From NCBI RefSeq assembly GCF_040183065.1, contig NC_091117.1:112319001-112383000 (forward strand): a stretch of 64,000 nt of DNA, in the 5' to 3' direction. Origin of the DNA: Periplaneta americana. Taxonomy: Eukaryota > Arthropoda > Insecta > Blattodea > Blattidae. Numbering within the stretch: the first letter of the stretch is position 1; every line of letters begins with the position of its first letter. The translations under genes and the position numbers were made by a program. Shown one piece after another: positions 35,927 through 47,528 of the stretch. Below the pieces are notes generated by a model, which saw only the letters and a list, made by a program, of their open reading frames with translations, had not been told where the DNA came from and ran no database searches.

Positions 35927-37199
35927 GTGTTGTTAGATTACTTCCATACATAAGTACAATTTTTATGCAGTAATAGGTAACTTCTGTTTTTACTTTTTAA
36001 TACAATGGTATAACTGTAGTAAGTTAAATTCATGTTTCTGTTGTGTTTTTTTCTCACAGGCATGTTGCTAGGTTGAGGTAGACTTCCGTATAGGATATAG
36101 CCTACTAATATATTTACACTACATACATAGAAGTATACAAATGCAATAGAGTTAAAAGCATTAGTAAAGAATATATACTGTGTATGACTTGGAAACGTGG
36201 TAAGAGCAATGTTTAGGGGACCCGGTACATATTACCTCGGCTGTGTTAAAATTCTGATTGGTCATGAAGCTTTTTCTCAGAAACTGCTAGGAGTAGGAAC
36301 TTGATTTTGTACACGTTATTGTTACATATACTGACTTGAATTTAACACGGCCTTTTGAAAGAAAAGTGCATATGTAGTACATTAATTTTTTTTTTTGTTC
36401 AGGTCCAAAAATTAACTACATTTTTCAATACATATCAGTACATGATTACTTTCATAATTTAGATTTATTTGAAACCTCTTGTTAAATTAAGGGCAAGGTT
36501 TGTGGCAACATGCTCTGAAAATTTTAAAGTCCAATGTATAATAGAAGCTGAGAAAAGCTTCATTTTGTAAGAAAAAAACAAACTTGCAGGAATGGAGCCA
36601 GATGAACAGGAGGCACGCCAAATTTAAATGGCGATGTCCATTTAAACCGGAAGAAAACATACTTAGGAAACAGATACAAACTTAAACCATGGCTCATCAT
36701 CTGAAAGATAAATCTTCATAGATAAATAAAACACGACAAAATTTAAAATTCAAGATTTTTTGGCTTACCGGGTCTCATTAAATAAAACACAATTTAACAT
36801 ATAATGAGAAATGTTTATAGGTCAGTGGAGAAGATTACAATTTATAATGTATTATTTACAAGCTTTTAAGCAAATAAAAGTGGAAGTATGAACAGTGTTA
36901 ATTTATATGCAATAATGCAAATGTAGTGTAAGACATTTACAAGGAGATCATGGTGAACATTATATACCTGGGTTGAATATGAAAGACATCATTAACTATG
37001 AAGTCGTGGATTGAGATAAAGAAATTTTCAGTAAGAAACTTTTTAATATATTTTTAACGATTAATGTCTTTTAATTTGTTGTATTCCCTTGAGCAAAGTA
37101 TTGTAAATTTAAAACAAATGTGCTGAATTTTTATTGATGATAGTGTTGTTTGCATAGGATGTGGATGTTATCTTTTTTTACATGTGTTATGTTAGTGAC
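35927..37199. other. 3' region of A4 without recognised gene
   Basis: AT-rich, no supported coding sequence. It is deleted from A1-A3. Confidence 0.55.
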
Positions 37200-37850
37200 T
37201 GGAATTGTTCAGATCATAATTTTGTGTGTTGTTTTAAAGAAGAACATTGAATGGTGGATATATACAGATGAAAGTGGAACTGTTTTGAAATTTTTCAATG
37301 CATCTCTTAACGAGTTTGTTGGTCACATACCTCTCATGACTCTGGCTGCTTTTTTTTAATTTCAAATATATCTTTGATGCTACTGGGTGCTGCCCAGAAA
37401 TGAATACCATATGTGATAAGGGAATTGAAATGGGCAAAACACTGTGATCTATATGTCTATTTTTATATGATTTCTTAGCTGATACTACTGTATTCAGTTT
37501 CTTTCGAAGAGAAGAGATGTGAGATGTCCAAGAGAAAGAGTTGTCAATGTGTAGGCGACAAATTTGGTGGTTTCAACGAAATGTAAAGATTTTTGCTGTA
37601 CTTGTACATCATAATTATCAGTTTTTTTTTGTGAAAGGTAGACAGATTTATCAGAATTTACGACTAAACTGTCTTTATCTAAGCAATCTTCTGTTTCAAT
37701 TTTCGTATTATCTATTCAAAAAGGAAATGCTCGTTTTTAATAACGAGGCTGGGATTTCATCTGTGTTGGAGGGGTATTTATTTTGGAGGAAAGAAACAAT
37801 TTTGTTTAATTTCGAGTTCTGTAACTAATGGGAGTTAAAAAGTTAAGATC
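37200..37850 (-). pseudogene. LINE fragment: end of reverse transcriptase, inside A4
   Basis: On the minus strand, decayed frames read HIDNSFSWTSHISSLRKKLN, then LSYGIHFWAAPSSIKDIFEI and RDALKNFKTVPLSSVYIH, the carboxy end of jockey/CR1-like RTs (the ID.+LSW..HI and YG..FWG motifs). A plus-strand frame at 37150 that looks membrane-like is antisense to this. Confidence 0.68.
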
Positions 37851-38439
37851 AAAGGCGATGAGGAGTATGTTGGCGAGGAGAAAAATATATTTTGAAAGAT
37901 AGTTTTGTATATATTTACAAAATATTTATTTAATTGATTTACTACTTCTGTGGACTTCGTGAGACTGGAGCTACTATTTTAAATAGGAAGGTTATTTGAT
38001 TCAGATGGTGTTTTCTTATTTTTATTTATTTATTGCTGTCCTGCACTGGTTTTGCTGTCTGAGAGATTCCGTCTGATATTTCTTGCATTCTCTGCCGTTT
38101 TCTGTAGTTGTAGTTATGTAGTTCTTTATGTAATAATTCCTTTCACTCATTATTATTGTTTCTGGAGTGAGACAAGATTTATTATTTTTCAGCAGTGGCG
38201 TCATTTAAGAGGAACAAGGGAGGCAATTCCGTCACTCCTCAGTTTAAGAAAAATACAATTGAGTAGGTGCTAGTGTTACTGAAGGAAAAAAAGTGAGAAC
38301 TGTACTGCTTTTAATATTAAAATATTCTGTTTTTATAAACACTTAACAAATAAAAGACTGGCTAGTTAATGCCTTTGCTTAAATGAAACCATGCCGTTAC
38401 ACTTTGCTATATTAGTGTTTGTTACTTATTTTAATTAAT

Positions 38440-39050
38440 TAGTCAATGAAATGCTCAGTGCGATAGATTTTCTCCCGTTTGTTTTCTGTCCTGTCGTTAT
38501 TCTAAAGATAGCCACTGGCGTTCTTCTTCGAGAATTATTATCATCAAAATTTTATTGAATAATTCAAATCTGCTTTACAGGGAGGTACTACCTGAGAGCC
38601 AGATTAGCACAAAAGTTTATTATTTAAAATTTCACACCAAGACTTATTTCCACTACTTTTCTTTTGCTATTATTTTATATTGTTCCTTCTTAATTTTTCT
38701 GTATGAAAAATGTTGCTGAACAATACGAAATCTCAGAATGAAATATTTATTGGATTGTGGTTTCTTTCTTTGCCAGAAAGTCTGCATTTTCATTTTCTTC
38801 CATTACACAATGAGAAGGTATCTGTTATAAAGCAACATAACATTTTTTCTGTTGTCTTAGAAACTTGATTTTGGTATAATATTCCTTCTCCATTGTCTTC
38901 TAATGTTGATGACACAATAGTCTAAACTGCAGATTTTGAATCACAAAATATGCCTGCTTTAATAAATGAATTTAATCTGTAAATTAATTCTTGTAGACAG
39001 GTATTAATAGCTTCTAATACGCCATCGTAGTGTGTGGAGTAGTTCTAATG
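38440..39050 (-). pseudogene. LINE fragment: RNase H, inside A4
   Basis: Minus-strand translation gives VLEAINTCLQELIYRLN, IFCDSKSAV (RNase H D..SA motif) and ENADFLAKKETTIQ (family: GNE.AD.LAK). Because RNase H lies upstream of the RT piece at 37200-37850 on this strand, the two are separate insertions. A poly-A run (39063-39086) lies next to its upstream end on the plus strand. Confidence 0.65.
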
Positions 39051-39062
39051 TACTATAAATGC

Positions 39063-39086
<24 letters not shown>
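39063..39086. repeat. Poly-A run
   Basis: About 24 consecutive A residues beside the breakpoint shared by the A1-A3 deletions. Confidence 0.95.
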
Positions 39087-39094
<8 letters not shown>

Positions 39095-41119
39095 GTAAAT
39101 ATCTGTTATAGTATATTATTTTGCTGCAGAGATCATATGTGTAAATGTGTAATCATTCCGATTTTGGATAATGTATCTATAGTTTTTAATGCAAATAATT
39201 CCATAATTTTTGTATTCAAGTAGGAATCGTGGTGTTAATTTTTCATGAATTCATGGAGTATTGTAATCCTTTTGCAAAATATTCACTTCTTGAATAAATC
39301 CAGACTGTGTCGATAAATTTCTGATGTGTTGGTGTAGATTCATGTGGCAGACATAAGCCTACTAATTTCTCAAGAAATAGAAGAGTCTTTTTTAATTTAA
39401 TATAAAATAGCAATCTTTTCTGTAATAATTTGTATGACTGTTATTGGTGTTGATTTTACAGTTCCAGTGATTATTTATTGAAAATAAAAGTACATTTTCT
39501 GACTTAATTGGAATTAAAATTTTTTCAACAAAATTGTGTGTTCATTTATTTGTTCTCACCTACGTCATATTAACGTACTAATAGGTAGGATAAGGTAAAA
39601 TAAAACCTATGTGTGAAAAATGGAAATGTATTGTAAAATGCGATAAACATGTCATAAAAAAAAATTAAACTACAATATCAGCACTATTTGTTATTCAAAA
39701 TAATAAAGGAAATACCGGTTCTTAAGAAATGGAAAAAATAATGAATTTTATACATATTTCAGTGTCTATCATATTACGGTTTAAATCCTCCCTTTTTTTT
39801 ATTTTCAAGTTTACCTCAGCGGTCGAGTTTACCCCAATTTGCGGTATGGAAAATAGTTAATTTCTCAGGAAATAGGGAGAGGAGTTCGCCACGCGATGTA
39901 CCCTACGAGATACGCCCTACAAATCTTGTTTCCTCTAAGCAAAAACTGAAATGGCGTTCCTGTTTTTGAAGCTACTAATTTTGATTCTTCTCACAGGGAA
40001 TATGGAGTTCAAATGACGTATAAATATATTAGGAATGAATTGAATTAACCGTCCACGTACAAACAATTATATTATTTCAAACCATGATACGTGATCTGGG
40101 CCATGATTCAGTTGTAAGGAGCAGAAAGAATTACGTTTATTCCCAGCTTCTGAAACTTGTAGATTAACTGCGTGTGAAATTCTTCTAGGATTTTAAAGTA
40201 AAATTAATAAGAACCATATACACTTACTGTATAGCATAAAAATATAAAATAAATTACGCTAAACTCGTTTTCTGGTGTGTTATCATATGTCATCTGCACA
40301 CTTTTAACTTGCCTGCCGCTAGAGCGCTACTGTCGCGCCAGCTGTCAAATGTTGGCATATTTTATACGTATGAGTTGCGTGACTGTATGTCTTAGACTGT
40401 GACTGATTCATACTTACCCACGGTCGACTATAGTAGAAGATCGGAAGGTTCAACTTGGCAACACTGTGTCGCCTGCTGTTGTCATACTCACCATAACCAA
40501 ACACTTAAAATATATGTTACGAATTATATTAAAGTTTTCCTTTTATCTTTTTTTCAATTTAGAATAATGTCAACTCGTGATAAATGTGCTGTATATTAAT
40601 ACGAGTGTTCGTAACTGTTATGCCGTGTCATTTTTTATTTCGCACGTTATAGTTTTGCATTGTTTATAAAAAAAAATCTCATATTATTTACTGAACTCAT
40701 ACACAGGTCATAAGCGTGTATATTAAATACATTTTTACCTTATGTAGATCTTAGGCCTACGTTGCTTTCCAGCCAGAGTTAATGGGTTTATCCAGTTAGA
40801 CTAGGCCACCTTCTTCGGACTTCAGTAGGCTAATGTCAATTTATAAAAAGTCGCAATAAATAACTAGGAGTCATGTCTTTATTATTAGCATTTTTTAAAT
40901 CTTATTTCCAATTTCATCATGTGCAAAACTCAAACACATACTGTAGGCCTACAATTCCTAAGACTATAATACCTACATTTTACCTTATTTAGGCCTACAT
41001 TTTTTACATTATTAACGCAAGATTGGTTACATATTTACACATGACTCACTCATGAATACAGATGAAGGAGCAGGTGCTACTTGTCCATATTTTTCATTTT
41101 ATAAAAATGTTGGCAAATG

Positions 41120-41790
41120 TAACTTAAAATTTTGATGGTGAACTTGAAGCTATCTATGCCTCTCTCCAAAATTTTTTTCCTTGGTTACAGAAATGCAAAA
41201 ATATAGTTCTCTTATCTGATTCCAAAGCTGCAATCCAGGCAGTTAGTACAACTACTTTTGCTATATCAAGAAAAATTAAAGAAATCCATTGTACGTTAAG
41301 GTACATTCAAAATTTAAATAATATCTTAGTTCTCCAATGAATCCCAACGCATTGTGGAATACATGAGAAATCTGATATTTTGGCCAAGAAAGGAACTAGA
41401 AAAAACGTAAAGAAGAACTACAGTTTTTCATATGAGTCCATAAAACGAGTTATCAAAAGGAAAATTACCAGCAATTACCACACTAATTCTCCAAGTGAAC
41501 ATCAAAATTCAAGATGGAATAATTTACTACAAGATTTAAAATCCATTCCTGATCTACCACGAAAATCTACTGTGGCTATGTTCAGACTGATTACTGGTCA
41601 CAACTGTCTTACAAAACATCTACATCGAATCAGCTTATTGGACTCTGCTAAATGTTTATTGTGCAATAAAGAAGATACCATGGACATGGAATATCTAAAA
41701 AATCTGTGAATCTCTGGAAAATTTTATGGACCTTACATCTAAATATTGGGGAGAAAGAAGGAGAATGACTTCACCGTTAAATATTGAGCA
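41120..41790 (+). pseudogene. LINE fragment: RNase H and C-terminal zinc knuckle, inside C
   Basis: RNase H: ELEAIYASLQNFFPWLQKC, VLLSDSKAAIQAV, THCGIHEKSDILAKKG. Then the C-terminal domain FRLITGHNCLTKHLHRI, CLLCNKEDTMDMEYL, typical of jockey/I-type LINEs (TGH..L..HLHR; C..C.....D.EHL). A single stop breaks the RNase H near 41339. 5'-truncated copy. Confidence 0.78.
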
Positions 41791-42098
41791 TTAGACACAC
41801 ACACACTTTTTACATCCTTTTCTAAAATGTCTGTAACTTTCTCTTACCATACACTGGTTTACTGGCAGATATGTTATCATTCCTGGCCTTTGAATAATTA
41901 TTTAACAGTATGTTCATATGACAAAGTATTTTGTCAGCAAGTTAAATATATTCCATACCACATGGGCATACATCATTTACAAAACCAGCATCACCACACA
42001 AAACTGTTTTGCAGAGTGGCCCGATGCAGACTAGTGTCATAAAGACGCGCGTCCATTCGGTGACACTGCGTCCCTGTGTCCACCCGTCCACACATAGC

Positions 42099-42434
42099 GT
42101 CATAATGAAGCATATTGTTTCGACTTTTGGAATCTTTCAGAGATCCATGATGGAAGTGTACAGACGAAAACGTGCTGTTTTTGCGTATTTAGTTTACAAA
42201 AACTACTTGAAGCGCACAGAGAGGCGGTTTTGGGAACATCCATTAGCTGCCAAATGATTTCTTCAAGGTACTTCTACGACAATGTTCACAGAGATGAGAG
42301 ATGATGATACAAAATTTTTCAATTATTTCCGAATGAGTATTAAATCATTTGATGAACTGGCATGTAAGATAAGCGACATGATCAAAAGTGAAGATACTGT
42401 GATGAGACTAGCAATCCCTCCCTTAGAAATGTAA
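42099..42434 (+). pseudogene. Harbinger transposase, N-terminal part only
   Basis: Reads KRTERRFWEHPL, a stop, then TMFTEMRDDDTKFFNYFRMS, FDELACKISDMI and MRLAIPPLEM, matching the N-terminus of HARBI1-like transposases (FF.YFRMS...F..L...I, T.MR.AIP). The DDE core is missing. Confidence 0.78.
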
Positions 42435-42769
42435 ATTTTAAGGCAAGTTCACTCATTCAAAGTATATTGATATTGAAAATGAAATATGTTTAGTTTGGTA
42501 TTATTAGGTTATATTTTCTAAGTTTTAAAGTATAAGTTTTAAAAGTATAAAAGTGAACTTTAGGGAAGGCTTAAATAACTGACAAACAACTATATTGATT
42601 AGCTATCTAGCATTTGAATACATAATATATCACTGAAACATTACAAAAATTAATACAATTACACTGCACTTACATGAACAACAATTAGGTCTAAGGAAAC
42701 TGAAACAAGTCTACAGACTCGGTGGAGTCTTCTAGTGAGTGTGCGGAAGTTGAAATGTTGCTCATCGCA

Positions 42770-43187
42770 GGAGAACATTGAACAGAGAGAGGTTACTGCC
42801 AGGGTACACGTGGCTGGTTTTGCGAAGGAAAATGCTGCTCCTGAGGAACATTGTGCTGTGTATGGGTTGCGGTATGAATAACAGACAGTCTTATTTTCTT
42901 GGCAAAGTCCAAAACTCCACTCCTAAAATCCAATTTTTGTTCAACATTAAAAGTACTGACGATTGGAATCAGAGACTAAAAGACCTATCATCGTTAGGCT
43001 TAGGAGCAGGAACATTAGGGATTGGAGTCTTCATGAAAGATATCATAGTATCCTCCAAATCCCTTCGTTGCTTTGCTGGACGCTCAGAGAGGAAAGGTGG
43101 GTTAGCTAAGACATTCCTCACTTGAAACATCCCACACTTCTGGGAATCTTTTAATCGCTTCAATAAATAATTCTATGTCGATTTTGC
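42770..43187 (-). pseudogene. Harbinger-associated MADF-domain protein, frameshifted
   Basis: From an ATG near 43187 the minus strand reads MDSKIDIELFIEAIKRFPEV, WDVSSEEC (MADF-type DNA-binding domain), then in another frame PPFLSERPAKQRRDLEDTMI and FDFRSGVLDFAKKIRLSV-like sequence. Harbinger elements encode such a Myb/MADF partner for transport and DNA binding. A MADF host gene is less likely because it lies inside H2, opposite the transposase piece. Confidence 0.68.
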
Positions 43188-43459
43188 TGTCCATACTATA
43201 GCCGATACAGCACGTATGAATTGAACAACAGTCAACAATGAAGTGCCAGAACGCAGCAGCCAGCGGTGACGCTGCGTTCTGGCAGAACCCGCAACTAGAA
43301 AATTAATGCTGCGTCACCGCCATCTATCTTTACCTGACGCTGCGTCCCGGGGACCATGTGTGTATGGGTCACTTTAGAACAATGTACTTCTAAACCGCGC
43401 ATCAATGGGACGCTGCGTCACAGCGTCCTTTTAACGCTAGTCTGCATCAGGCCTAACAT

Positions 43460-45991
43460 CAACAATTTTTTCTGATTTCCACATTTTACAAATTGTTCTT
43501 CATTTGTACCCCTTGAAATCAATGCATTTACAATGCAGTATGTAATTTTTGCAATGTAAATTACAAAATCTGAAGGAAGAGTAAGTCCTCCTCAGTTCAA
43601 AGTGTCAAAATAAATATCTTGATTGCTGGTTTCTTTCCCTACCAAGTAATCAATACAAAGTGGACACTGTAACCTTGAAGATACCTTGAAAGAGGCATAA
43701 CCTGATAACCTGATATGTACAAAAGGTTGGAGGTATCAGCTTCAAAGGTAAAAGTATCGGGATCTTGGATGACACTAAAAATTGGAGCTACATCTACAGT
43801 TTCAGTCCTTTCTAGGTCTATATTTTCTGCTGCTTCAAATGTTTGTGAGGACCATTTTAGAATTCCATACTTGGCTGATTTTATACCTAAAAGAGATTTC
43901 ATTCTGAGTTTTTTTTTCTGCCTCTAAGACCTGTACAAAGGAAACATTGTAGTTACCACCTGATAACTGCCTATAGCAACTGAAGCGTTGCTCGAAATTG
44001 TCGGTTTGTAACTTTCCTGGCAGTACAAATTCCACATTAAGAGTTTGCAAACTGTATTGTATAAATTCAATTAACACAGAGGTATTCTGAAACAAAGCCC
44101 TGAAAGTATCAGGAATTAAGCCACCTTCTCTAATGCACTCCTATTTTTGCAACCATTGTAAAAAATTGTCTTAAAAATTTAAGGCGGGCATCTCCAACAC
44201 TATAAAAGGGATTCGCCAATTCAGTTCTTTTCATAGTACCCAAGAGCTTGGATTTCACGTTTACAATTGTCCACCACTGCAGTATTATCAATACAAAGTG
44301 ACAAGTACTTGGGCTTGACACAATACCAGATCGACTTTGAAATTCAGCATTTAAAACACTGTAAGTAGACTCGTGGAAAATATTGCAAACTAATGAAACT
44401 TTCTGTCTTTCTAAGTTGCTTGGGTACAGAGATTTATGATTTAATTTATGAGCAGGTTTCAAGAGAGGACTCACATTATTACCATAGTGATACAGTTGCT
44501 TAAGGTCTGAAAATTTTGCAGTCAAAAGTGTGTCTTCAAAATCTGGAAAAATCAATGTTTGAGAAGCATCTTTCTGATTGATCCAGCAGTTTCTAATGTT
44601 CTTAAAAATATGAACAAAGTCGTATGTAAAAAATGTCTTATATGGTGGATCAATGTCATTTGAATCATACCCTTCATTTGAACCCTGAAGTAGCGCCATC
44701 ATATTTCTGTTTACTCTGTGATTGTCTGAAACAACAGAAAGTATATGGCACCCACACTTTCTTAATAAATCAATTACGACATTTATCATACCATATAAAT
44801 CTTTGCCTGTCAAATTCTTTACTGGGTAAAGAGCAACAATTTCCCTGAAGTTACCAAATAGAGAAGAAACAAAAAATGCCTGGACAGTTTTAGCTTCAGT
44901 ATTTTGCTGGTTATCAGCATATCCGAACAGTTGCCCTGATTTATAATCAATCTGTGGTTTGATATGCATTTCATCAATTTGTAAACTAACTAAACATTCT
45001 CTCTCTCTGCCAAGTTTTTATGGCATTTTTGAGAAAATGTTCATTGTCATTGAATTTGCCGACACTGAAAACAAAGAAGTCAAATGTTGCAAATATTTCA
45101 TATGTGGTAAAACAATCCAAGATGTTTCTCGGATTGCCGCATAACAACTTGGACAGTGCATATACAACATAAAAGCCCATAAAATATGTTTGGTTGTATA
45201 GCACTGGACTCTCCCAATAATAAAAGAAGTGAATTTAATTTGTTCGTAATAACTGATAGCATAGATTGGACACTTTGAGCAGTTACACAGTCTTTCTCAA
45301 CAGACTCATATTTCTTCAAAATTTGTTCTAACAGAGTCCAGCGGGTGAGTTTCATATTTCCTGTTAATATGTCAAACAGTTCACTTCTAGCTACCATGTT
45401 CTGATTGACACATACTTCACAATTCATATCATTATTTATTTGAACACTAACTATTATCTGTGGTATGGTTTCGAAAGTGCACTGATAAAGTATTACGTAA
45501 TAAATATTATAATAAATAAACAAACCCTTTAGCAACTGTGACTTTCCACTAACATTGTCGGTAAACGTAGAGAAGTCCTTAATAATGAATTTTTCAAGAA
45601 AACCTTTTTCTTTTTCAGCATGTGCTTCAGCCTGTCTGGCTCTTCGTTCTTCAGGGTCCCTCCGCTTCTTTGTTTCTGGGGTTAACAAATAAGCTGGCAA
45701 ATAAGGAAAAATTGTAGGGAGTGCTCCTGTTACTAACTTCAACCTATCTATAGGACGTTCCTTCCACTCTCCCAACGAATCCTTGTATTTTTCCACTTTT
45801 ATTACATCTTGTTCATGAAAATGGTGTATGCAAACCACAGCCCACTTTGAAGGTTGCCACTGCTTGCGTGGTATTTTTCTTATCCAGGCTTGGCAAAGTT
45901 TCTCTTCATTTGGGAATCTGAATACTGGAACATAACCTCCTTTGCTCGGATAATTTGAAGTGCAGTTAGGAACACAACATTTATCTGGCAT
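43460..45991 (-). pseudogene. C transposase: THAP/P-type, frameshifted, 3' end cut by H2
   Basis: Begins at ATG 45991 (MPDKCCVPNC). THAP finger: CCVPNC, FRFPNEEKLCQAWIRKI, VCIHHF, ALPTIFPYLP. The core is in other frames: SLQIDEMHIKPQIDYKSGQL (first D, about 44975), VVSDNHRVNRNM (second D, about 44720), YDFVHIFKNIRNCW, TDNFEQRFSCYRQLSGGN (E, about 44000), then CPLCIDYLVGKETSNQ and NQGGLTLPSDFVIYIAKITY-like C-terminus near 43500-43650. A slip in the AGAGAGAG run at about 45000-45010 is one visible frameshift; at least two more occur. The catalytic-E motif differs from that of A4 and P1, so C is a separate P-type lineage. Confidence 0.85.
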
Positions 45992-46165
45992 TGTAATTAA
46001 TGCATTCTTGAAAGAAAATTGAATAGTAAAGCAAAACGAGCCAATAGGTAATATTATATTAATAAAACAGAAAACATATGCATAATACATAGGATTTGAC
46101 TTTAAGAATGTTTGTTATTGTTTTTTGCGTGTTTTATTTCTGTTTTAAAATTATGTTTTTACCTA

Positions 46166-46168
<3 letters not shown>

Positions 46169-46222
<54 letters not shown>
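46169..46222. repeat. (TA)n microsatellite
   Basis: Perfect TA run of about 54 bp upstream of the C transposase. Confidence 0.95.
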
Positions 46223-46226
<4 letters not shown>

Positions 46227-47273
46227 CTATTTCTTCTGTAGGTTCATTGGTTTAAAGGCGAAACACAAGTAAAAAAACTCATCATAAATTGCAAATACTC
46301 TTAAATAAGTGTAAACAAAGATTAAACCGCATATGCCATGTGAGTTGGTTGGTCGATGCCTGATGTACATGTTGCCAAGTTTCAGCATTCCGACCTTCTA
46401 CTAAAGTCGACTGTGACTTACCCCATTATTGCATGTAGGTGCTCAATTATGTTCTTTCATGTCCTTCCAGTCAAAATACCAACAACAATATGGCCTACCA
46501 CAGAGTTTTGCGTTATTTTGGATGCAAGTGTCGAAATACAATTTTAATATTTTATTGCTATTACTGGGTTTGAAATGGAATTGTAGTGGTTTTATCCTTA
46601 TTTAGTTTAAGTACATTACTAATGAACCATTTATTTGGTTAATCATTTGTCTTCGAAATAGGCCTACTTTTTATAAGCTACAGCTCATCGTCTTCTCTAT
46701 AAGCAGGATGGACACAAGGAACAGAAATAAAGGATATTACATTATTTTGTTCATTAAGAAAGCACTCAACACTTAAAGATTTTTTTCTTCAGAAAATATA
46801 TTAATTACATATTAAATGTAAGAGAAAAACACTTTTCAATAATTCAAATATAATAATAAAAATAATACACTGCAATTACTTACGCATTAGGTATATACAA
46901 CAGAGAAACCTACACTTTTCCTTTAGAAAACAAAGATTTGTTAAATCAGTGGGTAAAAAACACGACAAGGGTTAAATGGCATCCCACGAAACACAGCTTC
47001 CTATGCTCTCCACATTCAGAAGACAAATATATGTACATGACAAGGAGTAGGATGCAGTTGTTGACAAGGCAGTACAAACAATTGCTGGTTTTCCTGCAAA
47101 TTTACAGAACAACATGAACTCCAAATCCTCACCTACAAAACGTAAAGCTTGTGATATAATGAAGACAGTGTTATTTCTTTTTTTTTTTTTTTTTTTCAAG
47201 AAAATGCAGTTCACCAAAACTACAGTAAATAATTTAGGGACTTGAACTATAGGTTGTGTGAAACTGCATCATA

Positions 47274-47528
47274 AATTGAAGAGTCCACTGCAAGAATGAT
47301 GAATGTCATTTGGAATACATTTTGCAAGAGAAGCAATTGAAAATTTGAAATCTTAGCGCTCAAAGCTTAACTATGATTTTCCGATCATTACTGGACAATG
47401 ACTATCAGAGTTAATGTCATATAACTCTGTATGTACATTCTATATGTCTTAAGCTATGCATTGACAGTCTTGGTTCATTTTCGACAAGAAAGTGACATCC
47501 ATCATTCTTGCAGTGGACTCTTCAATTA
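47274..47528. mobile_element. MITE inside B4, about 255 bp
   Basis: Inverted ends of about 37 bp begin AATTGAAGAGTCCACTGCAA and match the complement at 47491-47528 with two or three mismatches. TA lies close to both ends but the exact TSD is uncertain. B1 and B2 lack it. Confidence 0.75.

Larger units (their letters stand above)
32895..40401 (+). mobile_element. A4: nearly complete P-type DNA transposon, parent of A1-A3 (7.5 kb)
   Basis: The first 29 bp of both ends are identical inverted repeats (CACAGTCTAAGACATACAGT...). Similarity continues for about 100 bp through GCCAACA and GCGGCAGGCAAG blocks. It carries a THAP/P transposase gene (33050-35926), then a 3' region enlarged by two LINE fragments on the minus strand. 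The outer parts, about 32895-33280 and 39088-40401, are what A1-A3 retain. It sits in the end of A3: GACTG follows its right end, as expected if the GACTGTGA at the end of A3 was duplicated and later lost 2 bp. Confidence 0.92.
42018..43453. mobile_element. Harbinger (PIF) element H2, internally reduced, inside C
   Basis: Inverted ends GGCCCGATGCAGACTAGTGT (left) and, in complement, GGCCTGATGCAGACTAGCGT (right). It splits the 3' end of the C transposase gene. It retains the start of a Harbinger transposase (plus strand) and a MADF-type second gene (minus strand), the usual two-gene layout. GACGCTGCGTC-type motifs recur near both ends, and a 14-bp-arm palindrome (TGCCAGAACGCAGC) lies at about 43235-43283. 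TSD not resolved. Confidence 0.82.
40420..46415 (-). mobile_element. Element C: P-type DNA transposon, 6.0 kb, perfect 8-bp TSD, in B4
   Basis: ACTTACCC at 40412-40419 recurs exactly at 46416-46423. The ends are imperfect inverted repeats of about 45 bp: left CGGTCGACTATAGTAGAAGA, right (complement) CAGTCGACTTTAGTAGAAGG, both followed by a shared CAACTTGGCAACA-like block. It carries a minus-strand THAP/P transposase and is interrupted by a LINE piece and a Harbinger element. It inserted into B4 immediately beside the right TSD of A3/A4. Confidence 0.92.

Noticed and set aside
37150-37437. Possible small membrane protein on the plus strand
   Set aside because: It is antisense to reverse-transcriptase motifs of a LINE on the minus strand.
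42770-43187. Host MADF-domain transcription factor gene
   Set aside because: It lies inside Harbinger H2 opposite a transposase fragment, the known two-gene layout of that superfamily, and is frameshifted.
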